Assembly (NCBI GenBank): GCA_933822405.4
Contig: CAKOGP040000102.1
Coordinates: 31,090 to 95,089, forward strand
Origin: Cylindrotheca closterium
Taxonomy: Eukaryota; Bacillariophyta; Bacillariophyceae; Bacillariales; Bacillariaceae
Length of the DNA: 64,000 nucleotides
Direction of reading: 5' to 3'
The notes beneath the pieces were generated by a model. It was not told the origin of the DNA, ran no database searches, and saw nothing but the letters and a program-made list of their open reading frames with translations. Below are positions 43,592-54,666 of the stretch, piece after piece (positions within the stretch are counted from its first letter, which is position 1; every line of letters begins with the position of its first letter). The translations under genes and the position numbers were made by a program.

Positions 43592-44290
43592 TCAGCCTTT
43601 ACTTCTGAAGATATGATGCAGGAATCGGCGTACAAAGCCTTCCCGCTTCGGGCCAGAAGGCAGCAACTTTGTGAACAGATCAGATTCATTGTCATGAGTG
43701 TTAACGTACGCAGTTTTCCACTCATCTCTGGCAACTCCCTCACGGATAAAGTGATATGCGATGCTTTGCGACTTTTTCTTCAATTGAGATTCCGGAATGG
43801 TAGTGTTCGCCAAGGCTGACTGGTTGTCTCCATAGATGAAAACAGGACCTTCAACTGGTATACCCATCATCCGCAACTTGTATCTCAAGCCTCTTAGATA
43901 TTCGCAACATAGCTTCATTGCACAGAACTCACTTCGGAAACTACTTGTCTCAACAGAGGTTTGTTTCTTAGAGAACCAATAGACAGGCGCACAGCAGTTA
44001 ATATAGACACAGAATCCCGACCTCAATCGACGTGTCACAATATTGGGTGCATGATCTGCATCCACTTTTGCTCGCGTGATAAAGCCGCGACCTCTGGGCT
44101 TCGGTGCTTTTGGGGGCAACACTTCTTTGCCTTTCAAGTGACCAAACTCGCTCGTTGACCAATCCTTTCTGGCAAAAGCAGCTTTGTCAATCTCAGGATA
44201 ACTGGGGTCAAACACCAACTCAGCATTGTGGTGCTTCTTTAAGTAACCGAATATATTCAAGACCTGTTCAAGATGACCAAATCGCGGCAT
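43592..44290 (-). pseudogene. Copia RNase H/C-terminal pol fragment (left inverted copy)
   Basis: A 232-codon fragment of Ty1/copia pol: PRFGHLEQVLNIFGYLKKHH, the post-RT connection, then SGFCVYINCCAPVYWFSKKQ, ETSSFRSEFCAMKLCCEYLR and VFIYGDNQSALANT, the copia RNase H with catalytic D/E residues, ending ESDLFTKLLPSGPKR. It was continuous with the RT domain at 45.4-46.9 kb, from which it is separated by about 1.1 kb of LTR and gag sequence. A nearly identical version is at 49522-50277 on plus. Confidence 0.8.
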
Positions 44291-44555
44291 CGCCTGACAT
44301 CAAAACACACAAGCAGATGTCCAGCTTGTTCTCTGTCATGCACGGCCAATAAGTAATGTATATATTGGCGAGGAACGGGTTCGACACGCGAACACGTTCA
44401 CGATCCGTTTGGATAAACATGCAATTATCCACATCACAATTAAAAGGAATCCGACAACGATTCACAACAACAACGTAATACAATAGTGACTGTTACCATC
44501 TTCACCTTACACACGTATTCAATTCAGTTTATCAGTACCCAAATAAGCTACAACT

Positions 44556-44783
44556 ATGGTGCAAATCGATCCAGCAGCGATGACTGCTTTCTGGGAGCAA
44601 GAAGTCCAGATGCGCATCGTGCAGGATATACGGGACCAATTGGAACTTGATGGCTTGACAACATTTGAGAGTTTTGCCGACTACACCAAGGATGACTTAT
44701 CGGCCATGAGGAAGCGAATCAGCTACATTCAAAACTGTCAGATAATCAACTCCGTAGCTGTAATGAGAGCCTCAACGCTCTAG
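44556..44783 (+). pseudogene. Gag N-terminal fragment of a diatom copia element
   Basis: 75 codons beginning MVQIDPAAMTAFWEQEVQMR, followed by a predicted SAM-like helical segment (QLELDGLTTFESFADYTKDD) and terminated after MRASTL. I recognise this opening from diatom copia polyproteins. The remaining gag and pol are absent, so it is a truncated relic. Confidence 0.55.
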
Positions 44784-44919
44784 CCACCTCTGGAGTATAC
44801 TGAGCTCGAATCTACGTCGGCTATGGATTGCCTACAATAGGAACAGGTGCCAGTGATGCTGGGCTTCTACCTGCGGATGAACAGTCTCACCACTTCCTAT
44901 TAGATCTTATTCTACTGCT

Positions 44920-45426
44920 TGTTAGAATAAAGCAAAATGTGCTCTATCGTGAGTGCCTTTAGCGCTCAGAACAAACTCTCTGCAATCTAAATTCGTAATC
45001 GACTGTACAACACTTTCACGACAATAGTTCTCCTGTGTCTAGGTATACTTTGAGTGAAATTGTTCCTATTTGATTAATGTTTGGCTTGAATTGATGATTC
45101 AATCACAAAAGTAAGTTCAACAATTTTCCCTTGGAAAATCCCTTGTTTACAGAACTTGATTCGACCTCTATGATGATTCTATGTTGGATGCAGTACTTTG
45201 GGACATCTTGTATTATTCCCTAATGCATTGTACACAACATCGATATCTCACTTGTATAGGGTCATTCCCTTTTTGTGTGGATGTAGATTGTCCGACAGAC
45301 TTGCGTCCGGCACACTTGCGTCAAATCCCAACATCACGATCAAAGTCCGATGGTACGTGTCGAAAACTTCGTACTTGAATAGTTTCTTTTGGAACATAAA
45401 AACTCATATTTCGTCATATCCCAACA
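44920..45426 (-). mobile_element. LTR of a copia element (507 bp)
   Basis: On minus it starts TGTTGGGATATGACG and ends TATTCTAACA, a TG...CA terminus with TGTT/AACA symmetry. It matches about 52965-53420 on plus, which precedes an intact gag. The 5' part of that other copy is lost. No matching 5-bp target duplication is visible here. Confidence 0.65.
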
Positions 45427-45432
45427 AAGATG

Positions 45433-47870
45433 ACCAAATCGCGGTATCGCCAGCTGTGACAATAGAATACTGCATTCCAAGCAGATGTCAACTCGACCAA
45501 GTTCCACGATCCATCTCAAAATGCCAATCAAGGACATGTAGTACAAAGCATCTTTTGGCTCCAGCTCCGGACTCATGTCCAACTTGGCTCGATAACTGGT
45601 CCGCATTGGTGTCCTCGCGCTTGCAGGTATTTTGAATCTGTTGTCACCAGCGGTGTGACAATCATTCAGGTACTTTTCAACATTCTTGATGGCTTGTTGT
45701 ACGTAAGATGATGATCCAAATGCCCAAGCTTTGGCACCGTGATCAAGCGTCACCTGTCGCACATTACCGCCAAGATAGATCTTTGGTGGACCAATGCTCT
45801 TATCTTTCAACAGAAAATACTTCCCAACTTGGTTTCGTAGCGTTTGTTCTGGATGTTCAGATACACGGAGGCAGTCATCGGTGTACAGCAGTATGTATTC
45901 CCAATATTCTTGTCCATCGGCTTTAATAGCAGGCCTCATCCAAACATCCGGGTCGGCCGGGCAAGACTTGAATCCCAGGTGTCGCATACAAGCACGTAGA
46001 TGATTTCTGAAATTGCGTCCAGCAGTTTTGCCGCCATAAATTGCACAGTGAATTAGAGCAACCTTGCCAACGTTTTCCAATCCAAACTCTGGGCCACAAA
46101 CGATATAATCCTTCTGTGATGACGGGGCTTGGAGGTATGCATTTCTAATGTCCACCACGCATACTTCGAGATCATTCAATGCAGCGTAGGTGAACGCAAT
46201 GCGCACTCTCTCTCTTGACACCACTCCAGCATATTGAGAACAAGTTGGATCAGGCGTCTTGTGTCCATCTAGGACCCATCTAGCCTTCCGGGTGAAGTCA
46301 ATCTTTACATCCCAGACCAGGTGTCCTGATACTTTGGACCATCCTGGTGGAGCTTGAATCCCATGGTCTTGTAACTCAATCGCAATACCAAGCTGCGTCA
46401 TTTCCAATTGCAACGCTGTGATCCACAGGTTGTTTCCATTTTGAGCATCAAGTCTCTTTGCATGTGCCACACTAGTTGGTAACTCAGCACCGTACTTGTG
46501 TGTGGTCTTTCTTGCTCTTGATTTCACTGCTGAAATAATGACATCTCGCTTGCGAATAGTGTATGGTACCCACCATTTGAAGGCAGGTTCGTTATCAATC
46601 TTCTTTGCAACTGCGAACTCGGCCACATTGACAGGGTTTGATTCTTTCATATACTTCAAATCAATCCAACTGTAGCTGTCATCACTCCAGAGAATCTTAA
46701 GCTCCCAACCCTTTGTGGTCTTACGTTGACGTCTGCCACTATGAGATTGGACATACTGGTCCTTCTTTCTCACAGCTGTCTTTGGATCTTTCCTCCAGTC
46801 CACGATTGCTTTGAGCATTGGGCTAGAGAATCCATCGTCATCAACTTGGGTTAGAATGTTTTTGGCAATAGTTGTCGCGCCATATTCCTTGATAGCACCA
46901 TCATTGAACTCAACTTCGTACATAATGGTATTCAATGCAGGATTTCATCGTACAAGCCCATTTGGCGGCCATCAGGACTAACAATTCGTTGGACAACCTT
47001 TCCATGTTCACCAGATTCATTACGGATTTCCAGATTCAGCAAAAGATTGTATGCCGGCTGTTGGTTGATCAAATGACCATGAATGTCAAGTTGGTCCTCA
47101 ACATCAGGCATCGGCTGGGCAAACTGTTCATCATCTTTGTACAGTTCCCAATGATCCTCTTCCTCCTCTGAAGCAACTCCATTTGACATATGAGCATTTG
47201 TGGTGGTACCATCCTCCTCAGAATCAAGATCCTTCTCAAGTTTGATGAAGCTAGGGCCATGCTTCTTTTCAATCAAGCTATCATAGAGTTGTCTCTTTTG
47301 TTCTTCTTCAGGCAAATGGATTTCTTCAGTCTTCAGTGGGCGGACGGTGCGACGGGAGATGACTGTTCCGTTACCTTGCAATACCCACTGACACATCTCA
47401 TTCCCCATACCGGTTGCTGGGCCAAGAACTCTCCCAAGGATTTCCTTTTTGTGTGGAAAAGCAATGTTCTTATTCATAGCATAGCACCACTCGTACCAGC
47501 CAAAACAACACAAATTCGAAATGTCGCCTGGATCTCCGGTCACTTCGGTTTGGGGGGTTTGACCGTGCAATTGAAACGAATCTTTTGCAGTCAAGTTGTT
47601 GACACAAGCTCTTCGCTCAACACAATAATCCCAGAAGACGAAGGGGCAGTTGGAGTCCCTCATGTCACGACGGACTGCCTCTTTCATTAATCCTACATAC
47701 AGTTCAGCACGATTGGCCCACGGGGTTCCTTGTTCGAGGACCCGGATAGTGGTCCCAATGCTATTTAGGAATCTTCTGAGTTTAATAGACGTCTGCTCAC
47801 CTGCCGCGTCACAGACAATTGCGCGTAACTTTGGGACCAGCAACCGGATGCTTTGATACAGACGACTCAC
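45433..47870 (-). pseudogene. Copia pol fragment: integrase C-terminal half plus reverse transcriptase (left inverted copy)
   Basis: Two overlapping frames on minus. 47870-46932 (312 codons) covers the integrase from the second catalytic Asp (IVCDAAGEQTS) through the Glu region (TPWANRAELYVGLMKEAVRR) and the copia C-terminal GKKEILGRVLGPATG-like segment. 46935 onward (531 codons, the last ones LTR-derived) covers the RT: TALQLEMTQLGI, GHLVWDVKIDFTRKARWVLD, ERVRIAFTYAALNDLEVCVV, IRNAYLQAPSS, and the catalytic YTDDCLR box where the family has Y-x-D-D. The pol ORF is truncated 5' within the integrase at the palindrome junction near 47.89 kb. The ATGA overlap between the frames is consistent with a fresh frameshift in one polyprotein. 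Confidence 0.8.
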
Positions 47871-47892
47871 TCAATACTTTTGTCTGTGACGT

Positions 47893-50277
47893 CTATGGGA
47901 ACTGTACGAAGATGATGAACAGTTTGCCCAGCCGATGCCTGATGTTGAGGACCAACTTGACATTCATGGTCATTTGATCAACCAACAGCCGGCATACAAT
48001 CTTTTGCTGAATCTGGAAATCCGTAATGAATCTGGTGAACATGGAAAGGTTGTCCAACGAATTGTTAGTCCTGATGGCCGCCAAATGGGCTTGTACGATG
48101 AAATCCTGCATTGAATACCATTATGTACGAAGTTGAGTTCAATGATGGTGCTATCAAGGAATATGGCGCGACAACTATTGCCAAAAACATTCTAACCCAA
48201 GTTGATGACGATGGATTCTCTAGCCCAATGCTCAAAGCAATCGTGGACTGGAGGAAAGATCCAAAGACAGCTGTGAGAAAGAAGGACCAGTATGTCCAAT
48301 CTCATAGTGGCAGACGTCAACGTAAGACCACAAAGGGTTGGGAGCTTAAGATTCTCTGGAGTGATGACAGCTACAGTTGGATTGATTTGAAGTATATGAA
48401 AGAATCAAACCCTGTCAATGTGGCCGAGTTCGCAGTTGCAAAGAAGATTGATAACGAACCTGCCTTCAAATGGTGGGTACCATACACTATTCGCAAGCGA
48501 GATGTCATTATTTCAGCAGTGAAATCAAGAGCAAGAAAGACCACACACAAGTACGGTGCTGAGTTACCAACTAGTGTGGCACATGCAAAGAGACTTGATG
48601 CTCAAAATGGAAACAACCTGTGGATCACAGCGTTGCAATTGGAAATGACGCAGCTTGGTATTGCGATTGAGTTACAAGACCATGGGATTCAAGCTCCACC
48701 AGGATGGTCCAAAGTATCAGGACACCTGGTCTGGGATGTAAAGATTGACTTCACCCGGAAGGCTAGATGGGTCCTAGATGGACACAAGACGCCTGATCCA
48801 ACTTGTTCTCAATATGCTGGAGTGGTGTCAAGAGAGAGAGTGCGCATTGCGTTCACCTACGCTGCATTGAATGATCTCGAAGTATGCGTGGTGGACATTA
48901 GAAATGCATACCTCCAAGCCCCGTCATCACAGAAGGATTATATCGTTTGTGGCCCAGAGTTTGGATTGGAAAACGTTGGCAAGGTTGCTCTAATTCACTG
49001 TGCAATTTATGGCGGCAAAACTGCTGGACGCAATTTCAGAAATCATCTACGTGCTTGTATGCGACACCTGGGATTCAAGTCTTGCCCGGCCGACCCGGAT
49101 GTTTGGATGAGGCCTGCTATTAAAGCCGATGGACAAGAATATTGGGAATACATACTGCTGTACACCGATGACTGCCTCCGTGTATCTGAACATCCAGAAC
49201 AAACGCTACGAAACCAAGTTGGGAAGTATTTTCTGTTGAAAGATAAGAGCATTGGTCCACCAAAGATCTATCTTGGCGGTAATGTGCGACAGGTGACGCT
49301 TGATCACGGTGCCAAAGCTTGGGCATTTGGATCATCATCTTACGTACAACAAGCCGTCAAGAATGTTGAAAAGTACCTGAATGATTGTCACACCGCTGGT
49401 GACAAAAGATTCAAAATACCTGCAAGCGCCAGGACACCAATGCGGACCAGTTATCAAGCCGGAGCTGGAGCCAAAAGATGCTTTGTACTACATGTCCTTG
49501 ATTGGCGTTTTGAGATAGATTGTGGAACTCGGTCAAGTTGACATCTGCTTGGAATGCAGCATTCTATCGTCACAGCTGCCGATGACGCGATTTGGTCATC
49601 TTGAACAGGTCTTGAATATATTCGGTTACTTAAAGAAGCACCACAATGCTGAGTTGGTGTTTGACCCTAGTTATCCTGAGATTGACAAAGCTGCTTTTGC
49701 CAGAAAGGATTGGTCAACAAGCGAGTTTGGTCACTTGGAAGGCAAAGAAGTGTTGCCCCCAAAAGCACCAAAGCCCAGAGGTTGTGGCTTTATCACAAGA
49801 GCAAAAGTGGATGCAGATCATGCAGCCAACATTGTGACAAGTTGATCAAGGTTGGGATTTTGTGTTTATATTAACTGTGCGCCTGTCTATTGGTTCTCTA
49901 AGAAACAAAGCTCTGTTGAGACAAGCAGTTTTGGAAGTGAGTCTTGTGCCATGAAGCTATGTTGCGAGTATCTAAGAGGCTTGAGATACAATTTGCGGAT
50001 GATGGGTATACCAGTTGAAGGTCCTGTTTTCATCTATGGAGACAACCAGTCAGTCTTGGCGAACACTACCATTCCTGAATCTCAATTGAAGAAAAAGTCG
50101 CAAAGCATCGCATATCACTTTATCCGTGAGGGAGCTGCCAGAGATGAGTGGAGAACTGCGTACGTTAACACTCATGACAATGAATCTGATTTGTTCACAA
50201 AGTTGCTGCCTTCTGGTCCAAAGCGGGAAGGTTTTGTACGCCAATTCCTGCATCATATCTTCAGAAGTAAAGGCTGA
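47893..50277 (+). pseudogene. Copia pol fragment: integrase tail, reverse transcriptase, RNase H (right inverted copy)
   Basis: It reads LYEDDEQFAQPMPDVEDQLD (integrase tail), then RT from 48111 to about 49500 with the same residues as the left copy, including YTDDCLR. A frame change near 49480-49540 replaces the YRAKLDMSPELEPKDALYYM segment of the left copy by a short deletion/frameshift. RNase H resumes at 49522-49845, a TGA at 49843-49845 follows the VTS codons, and 49852-50277 finishes the RNase H (VFIYGDNQSVLANT). It is nearly identical to the left copy and in opposite orientation, starting at GGGAACTGTAC near 47898. Not translatable as one polyprotein. Confidence 0.8.
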
Positions 50278-50329
50278 GAGTCAATGTCAAAGACTGAGAG
50301 CCAACATGAAAGTCAATGTCAAAGACTGA

Positions 50330-50640
50330 GCGGCACTGTGACATTTTGCATTCTTGAGTGAATTGATCGATGGAAGACCCCCCATTTTTTTTTTGAAGAT
50401 GGTAACAGTCACTATCGTATTATGTTGTTGTTGTGAATCGTTGTCGGATTCCTTTCGATTGTGATGTGGATAATTGCATGTTTATCCAAATGGATCTTGA
50501 ATGTGTTCGCATGTCGAACTTGTTCCTCGCCAATATATACATTACTTATTGGCCGTGCATGATAGAGAACAAGCTGAACATCTGCTTGTGTTTCTGACTC
50601 ATCATGTGACATCTACGACATGCCTGACATCAAAACATGT
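50330..50640 (+). mobile_element. 3' LTR region of copia element A
   Basis: Follows the RNase H end and contains CTGTGACATTTTGCATTC, a poly-T run, GGTAACAGTCACTATCG, GTCGGATTCCTTT, TTTATCCAAATGG and TATTGGCCGTGCATGA, ending GCCTGACATCAAAACA. Parts recur at 43103-43306 (plus) and 44297-44510 (minus). Confidence 0.65.
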
Positions 50641-50754
50641 CCAGTGGGATTTGTATGGCCAGTTGCTGACACTGGTTATGCAGAATTTTGTGAATCGCTA
50701 GAGAATTGTAACAGTAAGACTTTTGGGGGATTATTGCACCTTCTTGAAACCTGA

Positions 50755-52534
50755 AAGAGGTCATTGAAAGCTGCTTTGATTCAGTCAATGCCAATCCCCA
50801 AGGATTTGCAGTCCCAGAGGTTTCAGCAATTCCTCTATGGGATACTTTTCCTACAGTGGATCAGCCAACTGGCGGAATGCACCTAATTGGAGATATCCAA
50901 CAACTAGCCCCATTCCAAGTACAACAAGATTGTTTTTTGCAAAATCATTTGACTCAAATTGTGAGACGGGGACCCATCACTGGCCAAAGTGAGAGAGCCC
51001 AAATGTCTTGCATGCAATATGATAAGTGGATTAACGGTCCATCGGCTACTCAACCCTTCAAAAAAGTGCAAAAAGTGGGGGAACCATACCTGTACCTTAG
51101 TCAACCAATATAAAACTTCTACCTTAGATCCTTAGCTTTAATCCTATTGTGGTCGCATGTTTTGAAAGTGCTATGCTCAGAAGTTACAGCCCCGCTAAGG
51201 TTCTTGGTGCTAAGGGGCACTAATCATCCAAATCACGGTGCTCAGAAGGAGCCAGAATACATCAAGAATGCTCCAATGAAGCTATAAACCAATGCATAGA
51301 TTATGAATGAGTCTTATGAAGCGGTACTATAACCATATTTCCCCCATAACACTTTATGATATGTCTCTTAGTGGGGATGATTATTTTGGAACAATCAGAC
51401 CATCACCAACTTATATCACCATGGAACTGCGCCATTCAACCTAGTATATCATTCGAACCACTCATTCCATCTCCCATAGTCTCCTAATAATAATAAGTAC
51501 TCAATCTTACAATAGCAGATGATCTTGTAGTTGTAAACACTGTAGAAACGATGAAAAAAGTAGTTAGACCAACACTCAGAACATCAGCAGGAGGAGAAAC
51601 ACACAACCCTAGCTGGGCTGTAACTTCTGATCATAACATTTTGAAAACATGCGACCACGCCAGGATTGAAGCTAGGAACCTAAGGTAAAAGTTATATATG
51701 GGGTAAATTTTGATTCTATGGATATCAACTAACGTACAGGTATGGCCTCCCCACTTTTTTTGTAGGGCCAAGTGGCGGACAGACTGTTAAGTGGATCACT
51801 CTGGAATATCCAGAAGAACAGGGTGGTGGCAGCACACTATCTGCAGCCTACCAACCTTATGTTGGCCAAATGTTTCAACCGTTCGATGAATGGATGCAGG
51901 GAACGTGCACTTGGTGCTCAAATTTTACTCTGGATCCTGTGGAAGTTCCAGCACCTTTTCACCTCTATCCAACAAGGGTGGTTCCAAAATTGGCAAAAGC
52001 GCCTCCCGGTTACAAACCTGAACGGTTGGTGTGGTCACCTGCTAACAATGATGGAGAATGCTTTGATAATTTTCTTGCCAATGAGGATCCACAACCTGTT
52101 GATGGTGAGGTCCAGGATCCACAAGAGATGCCAGGCGACTCTGACCAGGATGAAGACTTACATGTGGGAACCAGACGGGGAACTGCAACTGACAAAGTAG
52201 TACTTGACTCATTGCCAAACTCTCACAGTGACGGTCCATATGCAAGGATGGCAACAACAATGCCTCATTGTCCGCATCCTATAGTACCAAACCATCATGG
52301 GGTCTCCTCATGGGCGGAATCAGGACTGAATCAGAGAATGAAGATGTCAACTATGGTAGTCAAGACTTGGTGCATGGTGATCCATTTGCCACTACAGTTG
52401 CGCCATTGAAACAACACGGTGACCCATTTCAGCCATCTTGGGAGCCTGGTGGCACTGGCGTGGAGGTGGACTGGAATTCACCCTTTACAAACAAGCGTCA
52501 ACAGGTGGATCAGTTGGACGTATTGATATATTGA
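50755..52534 (+). pseudogene. Broken gene of unknown function, interrupted by an inverted-repeat element
   Basis: Coding-like sequence from about 50758 (ESCFDSVNANPQGFAVPEV, IPLWDTFPTVDQPTGGMHLI, IVRRGPITGQSERAQMSCMQ) runs to about 51068. It resumes after the 0.7 kb element at about 51765 (GPSGGQTVKWITLEYPEEQG, YVGQMFQPFDEWMQGTCTWC, APPGYKPERLVWSPANNDGE). A frameshift near 52280-52400 moves the coding sense to frame 2 (TESENEDVNYGSQDLVHG) until the stop at 52534. No known domain; Gln- and Pro-rich. A TGA immediately upstream of 50758 and LTR sequence on both sides suggest a captured or relic fragment, perhaps of another mobile element. Confidence 0.45.
51070..51761. mobile_element. MITE-like element with long terminal inverted repeats (about 692 bp)
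   Basis: The left end reads AAAAAGTGGGGGAACCATAC followed by CTGTACCTTAGT. The reverse complement of the right end reads AAAAAAAGTGGGGAGGCCAT followed by ACCTGTACGTTAGT. The similarity continues inward for about 130-150 bp on both sides (TACCTTAG, GTGGTCGCATGTTTT, TCAGAAGTTACAGCCC). The centre has no ORF. Target duplication not resolved. It sits inside the broken gene at 50.75-52.53 kb. Confidence 0.75.
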
Positions 52535-52539
52535 GCAAT

Positions 52540-53430
52540 CATATTGGTCAATTATTGATCAATGGTCTTTGTGATGTGACGCGGCAATGACGTGAGTGTC
52601 AATTGTGCGTAATATGAAACGCAGTATGTCAGAATGTGTCATCACGTAGAAAGGTGATCAAAAATGAGAATCGTGAGAATTTATAAGATGATTTTGAACT
52701 TCAATCGAGAGTCTCACTATTGATTGAGTTCTGGCAAGAATAGTATTGTGGACGTTGAGGTCCAAGCAAGTATAGGAGATAATAAAGTAAGACCTTTGAT
52801 TGAATAAGACTACTGCTTATTCCAGAGGCTGAGGCCCAGAGTTGCTGGTGCCCAAAGGCAGACCATAGCCGACGTAGATTTGATCTCAGGGACTGCTCAT
52901 TGAAACAGACAGGGCGTTGAGGCTCCCATTCAGGTCTGTAGAGCAGGTCCATCTGACACTATTCAAGTACAAAGTTTTTGACACGTACGATTGGACTTGG
53001 ATTGTGATGTCGGGATTCGACGCAAGTATGCCGGACGCAAGTCTGTCAGACAATCTACATCCACATAAAAAGGGAATGACCTTGTACAAATGAGACATCA
53101 ACGTTGTGTACGATGCAGTAGGGAATAATACAAGATGTCTTAAAGTACTGCATTCAACACAGAATTGTCGTAGAGGTCAAATCAAGTTCTGTAAACAAGG
53201 GATTTTCCAAGGGAAAATTGTTGAACTTACTTTTGTGATTGAATCATCAATTCAAGCCAAACATTAATCAAATAGGAACAATTTCACTCAAAGTATACCG
53301 AACACAGGAGAACTATTGTTGTGAAAGTGTTGTATAGTCAATTACAAATTTAGATTGCAGAGAGTTTGTTCTGAGCGCTAAAGGCACTCACAATAGAGCA
53401 CATTTTGCTTTATTCTAACATTCAATCACA
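52540..53430 (+). mobile_element. LTR-derived sequence ahead of copia element with gag at 53.5 kb
   Basis: 52965-53420 matches the 507-bp LTR at 44920-45426 (inverted) and ends TATTCTAACA, followed by TTCAATCACAAAAGGCAACA where the primer-binding site should be. The LTR's first ~45 bp are missing. Upstream, 52800-52930 shares CCATAGCCGACGTAGATT and GCGTTGAGGCTC with 44790-44900, pieces of another LTR/leader. Confidence 0.6.
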
Positions 53431-53496
53431 AAAGGCAACAAAACAAGTTTACGTCAAGAACGGCACTGCCTTATCTACAAAGGAGCGAGTGATTCG

Positions 53497-54666
53497 TTGA
53501 CTATGGGACGTTCTTCTTCCGGTGGAGGAATGGGACATGTGACTCCTCAGAAAGTCACGAGCAACTCGAGTTCAACAGTTGTGAAACATCTATTTTCAAC
53601 AAAAGATGAAAACGATGGAAAGGCAAGATTGTTGTACAAAGATGCCGACTATATCCAAGCTTCTGGAATGAAATGTTCCAAAGACATGGTGAAATCAATT
53701 CAAGATGGAAAGTCGATTGACTTCATTGCAATTGCTCCAAGATTGAACGCTCCAACTCAAACTGAAGCTGTTGCAAGAGAAACAGAGATGGCCCAAAACA
53801 AGATTCTCTATTCTGCAAAGCTCGACAAGAACATGCGAAGATCAGCCTACTTTGAGACAAACAAGAGAACCGTCAAATCAAACATCATGCTGAAGTTTGT
53901 GACAAAGGCGATGGATATCAAGCTTCAAGGTGAAGCCGATTTCACGACTACTCTTGAAGATCCAATCACACCTTTGAAACGTATTGAACGATTCATGAAG
54001 AAGAGTGCTGATGCTGAGTATGACTTCTTGGATTTCTGGGAAGCAAATCAAAAGTTCTTTGCTATGAAGCAAGGAACAACGGAAAACTTGATGCATTTCA
54101 AGGAACAATTTTTGAGACAGGCTGAAGTCCTACAAGATCTATATGGCATTGCCTGGTTCGGAAATTTTGCAGTCAAGACAAAAGCGTATGCTGCTATTGC
54201 TAGCACCGATACTGCTGCTCAAGACAAGTTCAAGGATGATATCTTTGAAGCCGTTCTTGCAACAGGATTTCTGTGCAACTGCAATCAAAGGAGAACAGCT
54301 CCTCTGATGCTGGATCTTCAGACAAACTATTGCAGAGAAGTGGATTATTATCCAAAGACGGTCAGCAAAGCACAAGATATAATGAAGATTCACATGGATG
54401 TGATTAAAAATCCGGGAGTGAACCTCTACCAAGGAAAAGATCAACCTAAGAAAGGTAAAGGTAAAAGAAAGGAAAGGGGAAACCGAAGGATAGAAAGAAG
54501 GCAGCATGTTATGTGTGTGGCAACGAAGACCATATGTCTCCAAAATGCCCAGACAGACTGCTACCAAAGACCCAATGGAAGAATCAGGATCAATATGTTG
54601 ACTATGGGAAGAAGCTCAATCTTAATCAGATTGGAGCAACTGTCCCAGCTACTGTTCCAGCTATAG
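53497..54666 (+). CDS. Copia gag (389 aa, zero frame)
   Basis: A retrotransposon capsid precursor beginning MTMGRSSSGGGMGHVTPQKV in frame 1, after an LTR and leader. The helical capsid-like body is residues about 90-310 (FVTKAMDIKLQGEADFTTTL, DAEYDFLDFWEANQKFFAMK, ATGFLCNCNQRRTAPLMLDL). After the Lys-rich segment KKGKGKRKERGN (about 320-330) the frame continues for about 60 codons without homology to a stop at 54666. The expected CCHC zinc knuckle is in the -1 frame, reached at GGGAAAC (54477-54483). Gag would assemble particles for reverse transcription. Confidence 0.8.
   Translation: MTMGRSSSGGGMGHVTPQKVTSNSSSTVVKHLFSTKDENDGKARLLYKDADYIQASGMKCSKDMVKSIQDGKSIDFIAIAPRLNAPTQTEAVARETEMAQNKILYSAKLDKNMRRSAYFETNKRTVKSNIMLKFVTKAMDIKLQGEADFTTTLEDPITPLKRIERFMKKSADAEYDFLDFWEANQKFFAMKQGTTENLMHFKEQFLRQAEVLQDLYGIAWFGNFAVKTKAYAAIASTDTAAQDKFKDDIFEAVLATGFLCNCNQRRTAPLMLDLQTNYCREVDYYPKTVSKAQDIMKIHMDVIKNPGVNLYQGKDQPKKGKGKRKERGNRRIERRQHVMCVATKTICLQNAQTDCYQRPNGRIRINMLTMGRSSILIRLEQLSQLLFQL
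54477..54483 (+). promoter_or_regulatory. Candidate -1 programmed ribosomal frameshift heptamer GGGAAAC
   Basis: The heptamer fits X-XXY-YYZ, with zero-frame codons GGA and AAC exactly in the gag frame. A -1 slip continues as CCG AAG GAT, leading into KDRKKAACYVCGNEDH, the zinc knuckle and pol. No strong stem or pseudoknot is obvious in the next 80 bases by eye, and a simple indel mutation would give the same reading. Confidence 0.45.

Larger units (their letters stand above)
44291..45432. mobile_element. Insert of LTR and gag pieces splitting the left copia copy
   Basis: The interval lies between the two halves of one pol ORF and is flanked by the near-identical GATGACCAAATCGCGG followed by (C/T)ATCG on each side (44271-44291 and 45430-45450). 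It contains an LTR-A fragment in minus orientation (44297-44510), a plus-strand gag fragment, and a 507-bp LTR of another copia family in minus orientation. The flanking repeat could be a target-site or recombination footprint, but it is longer than the 5 bp usual for copia. Confidence 0.5.
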
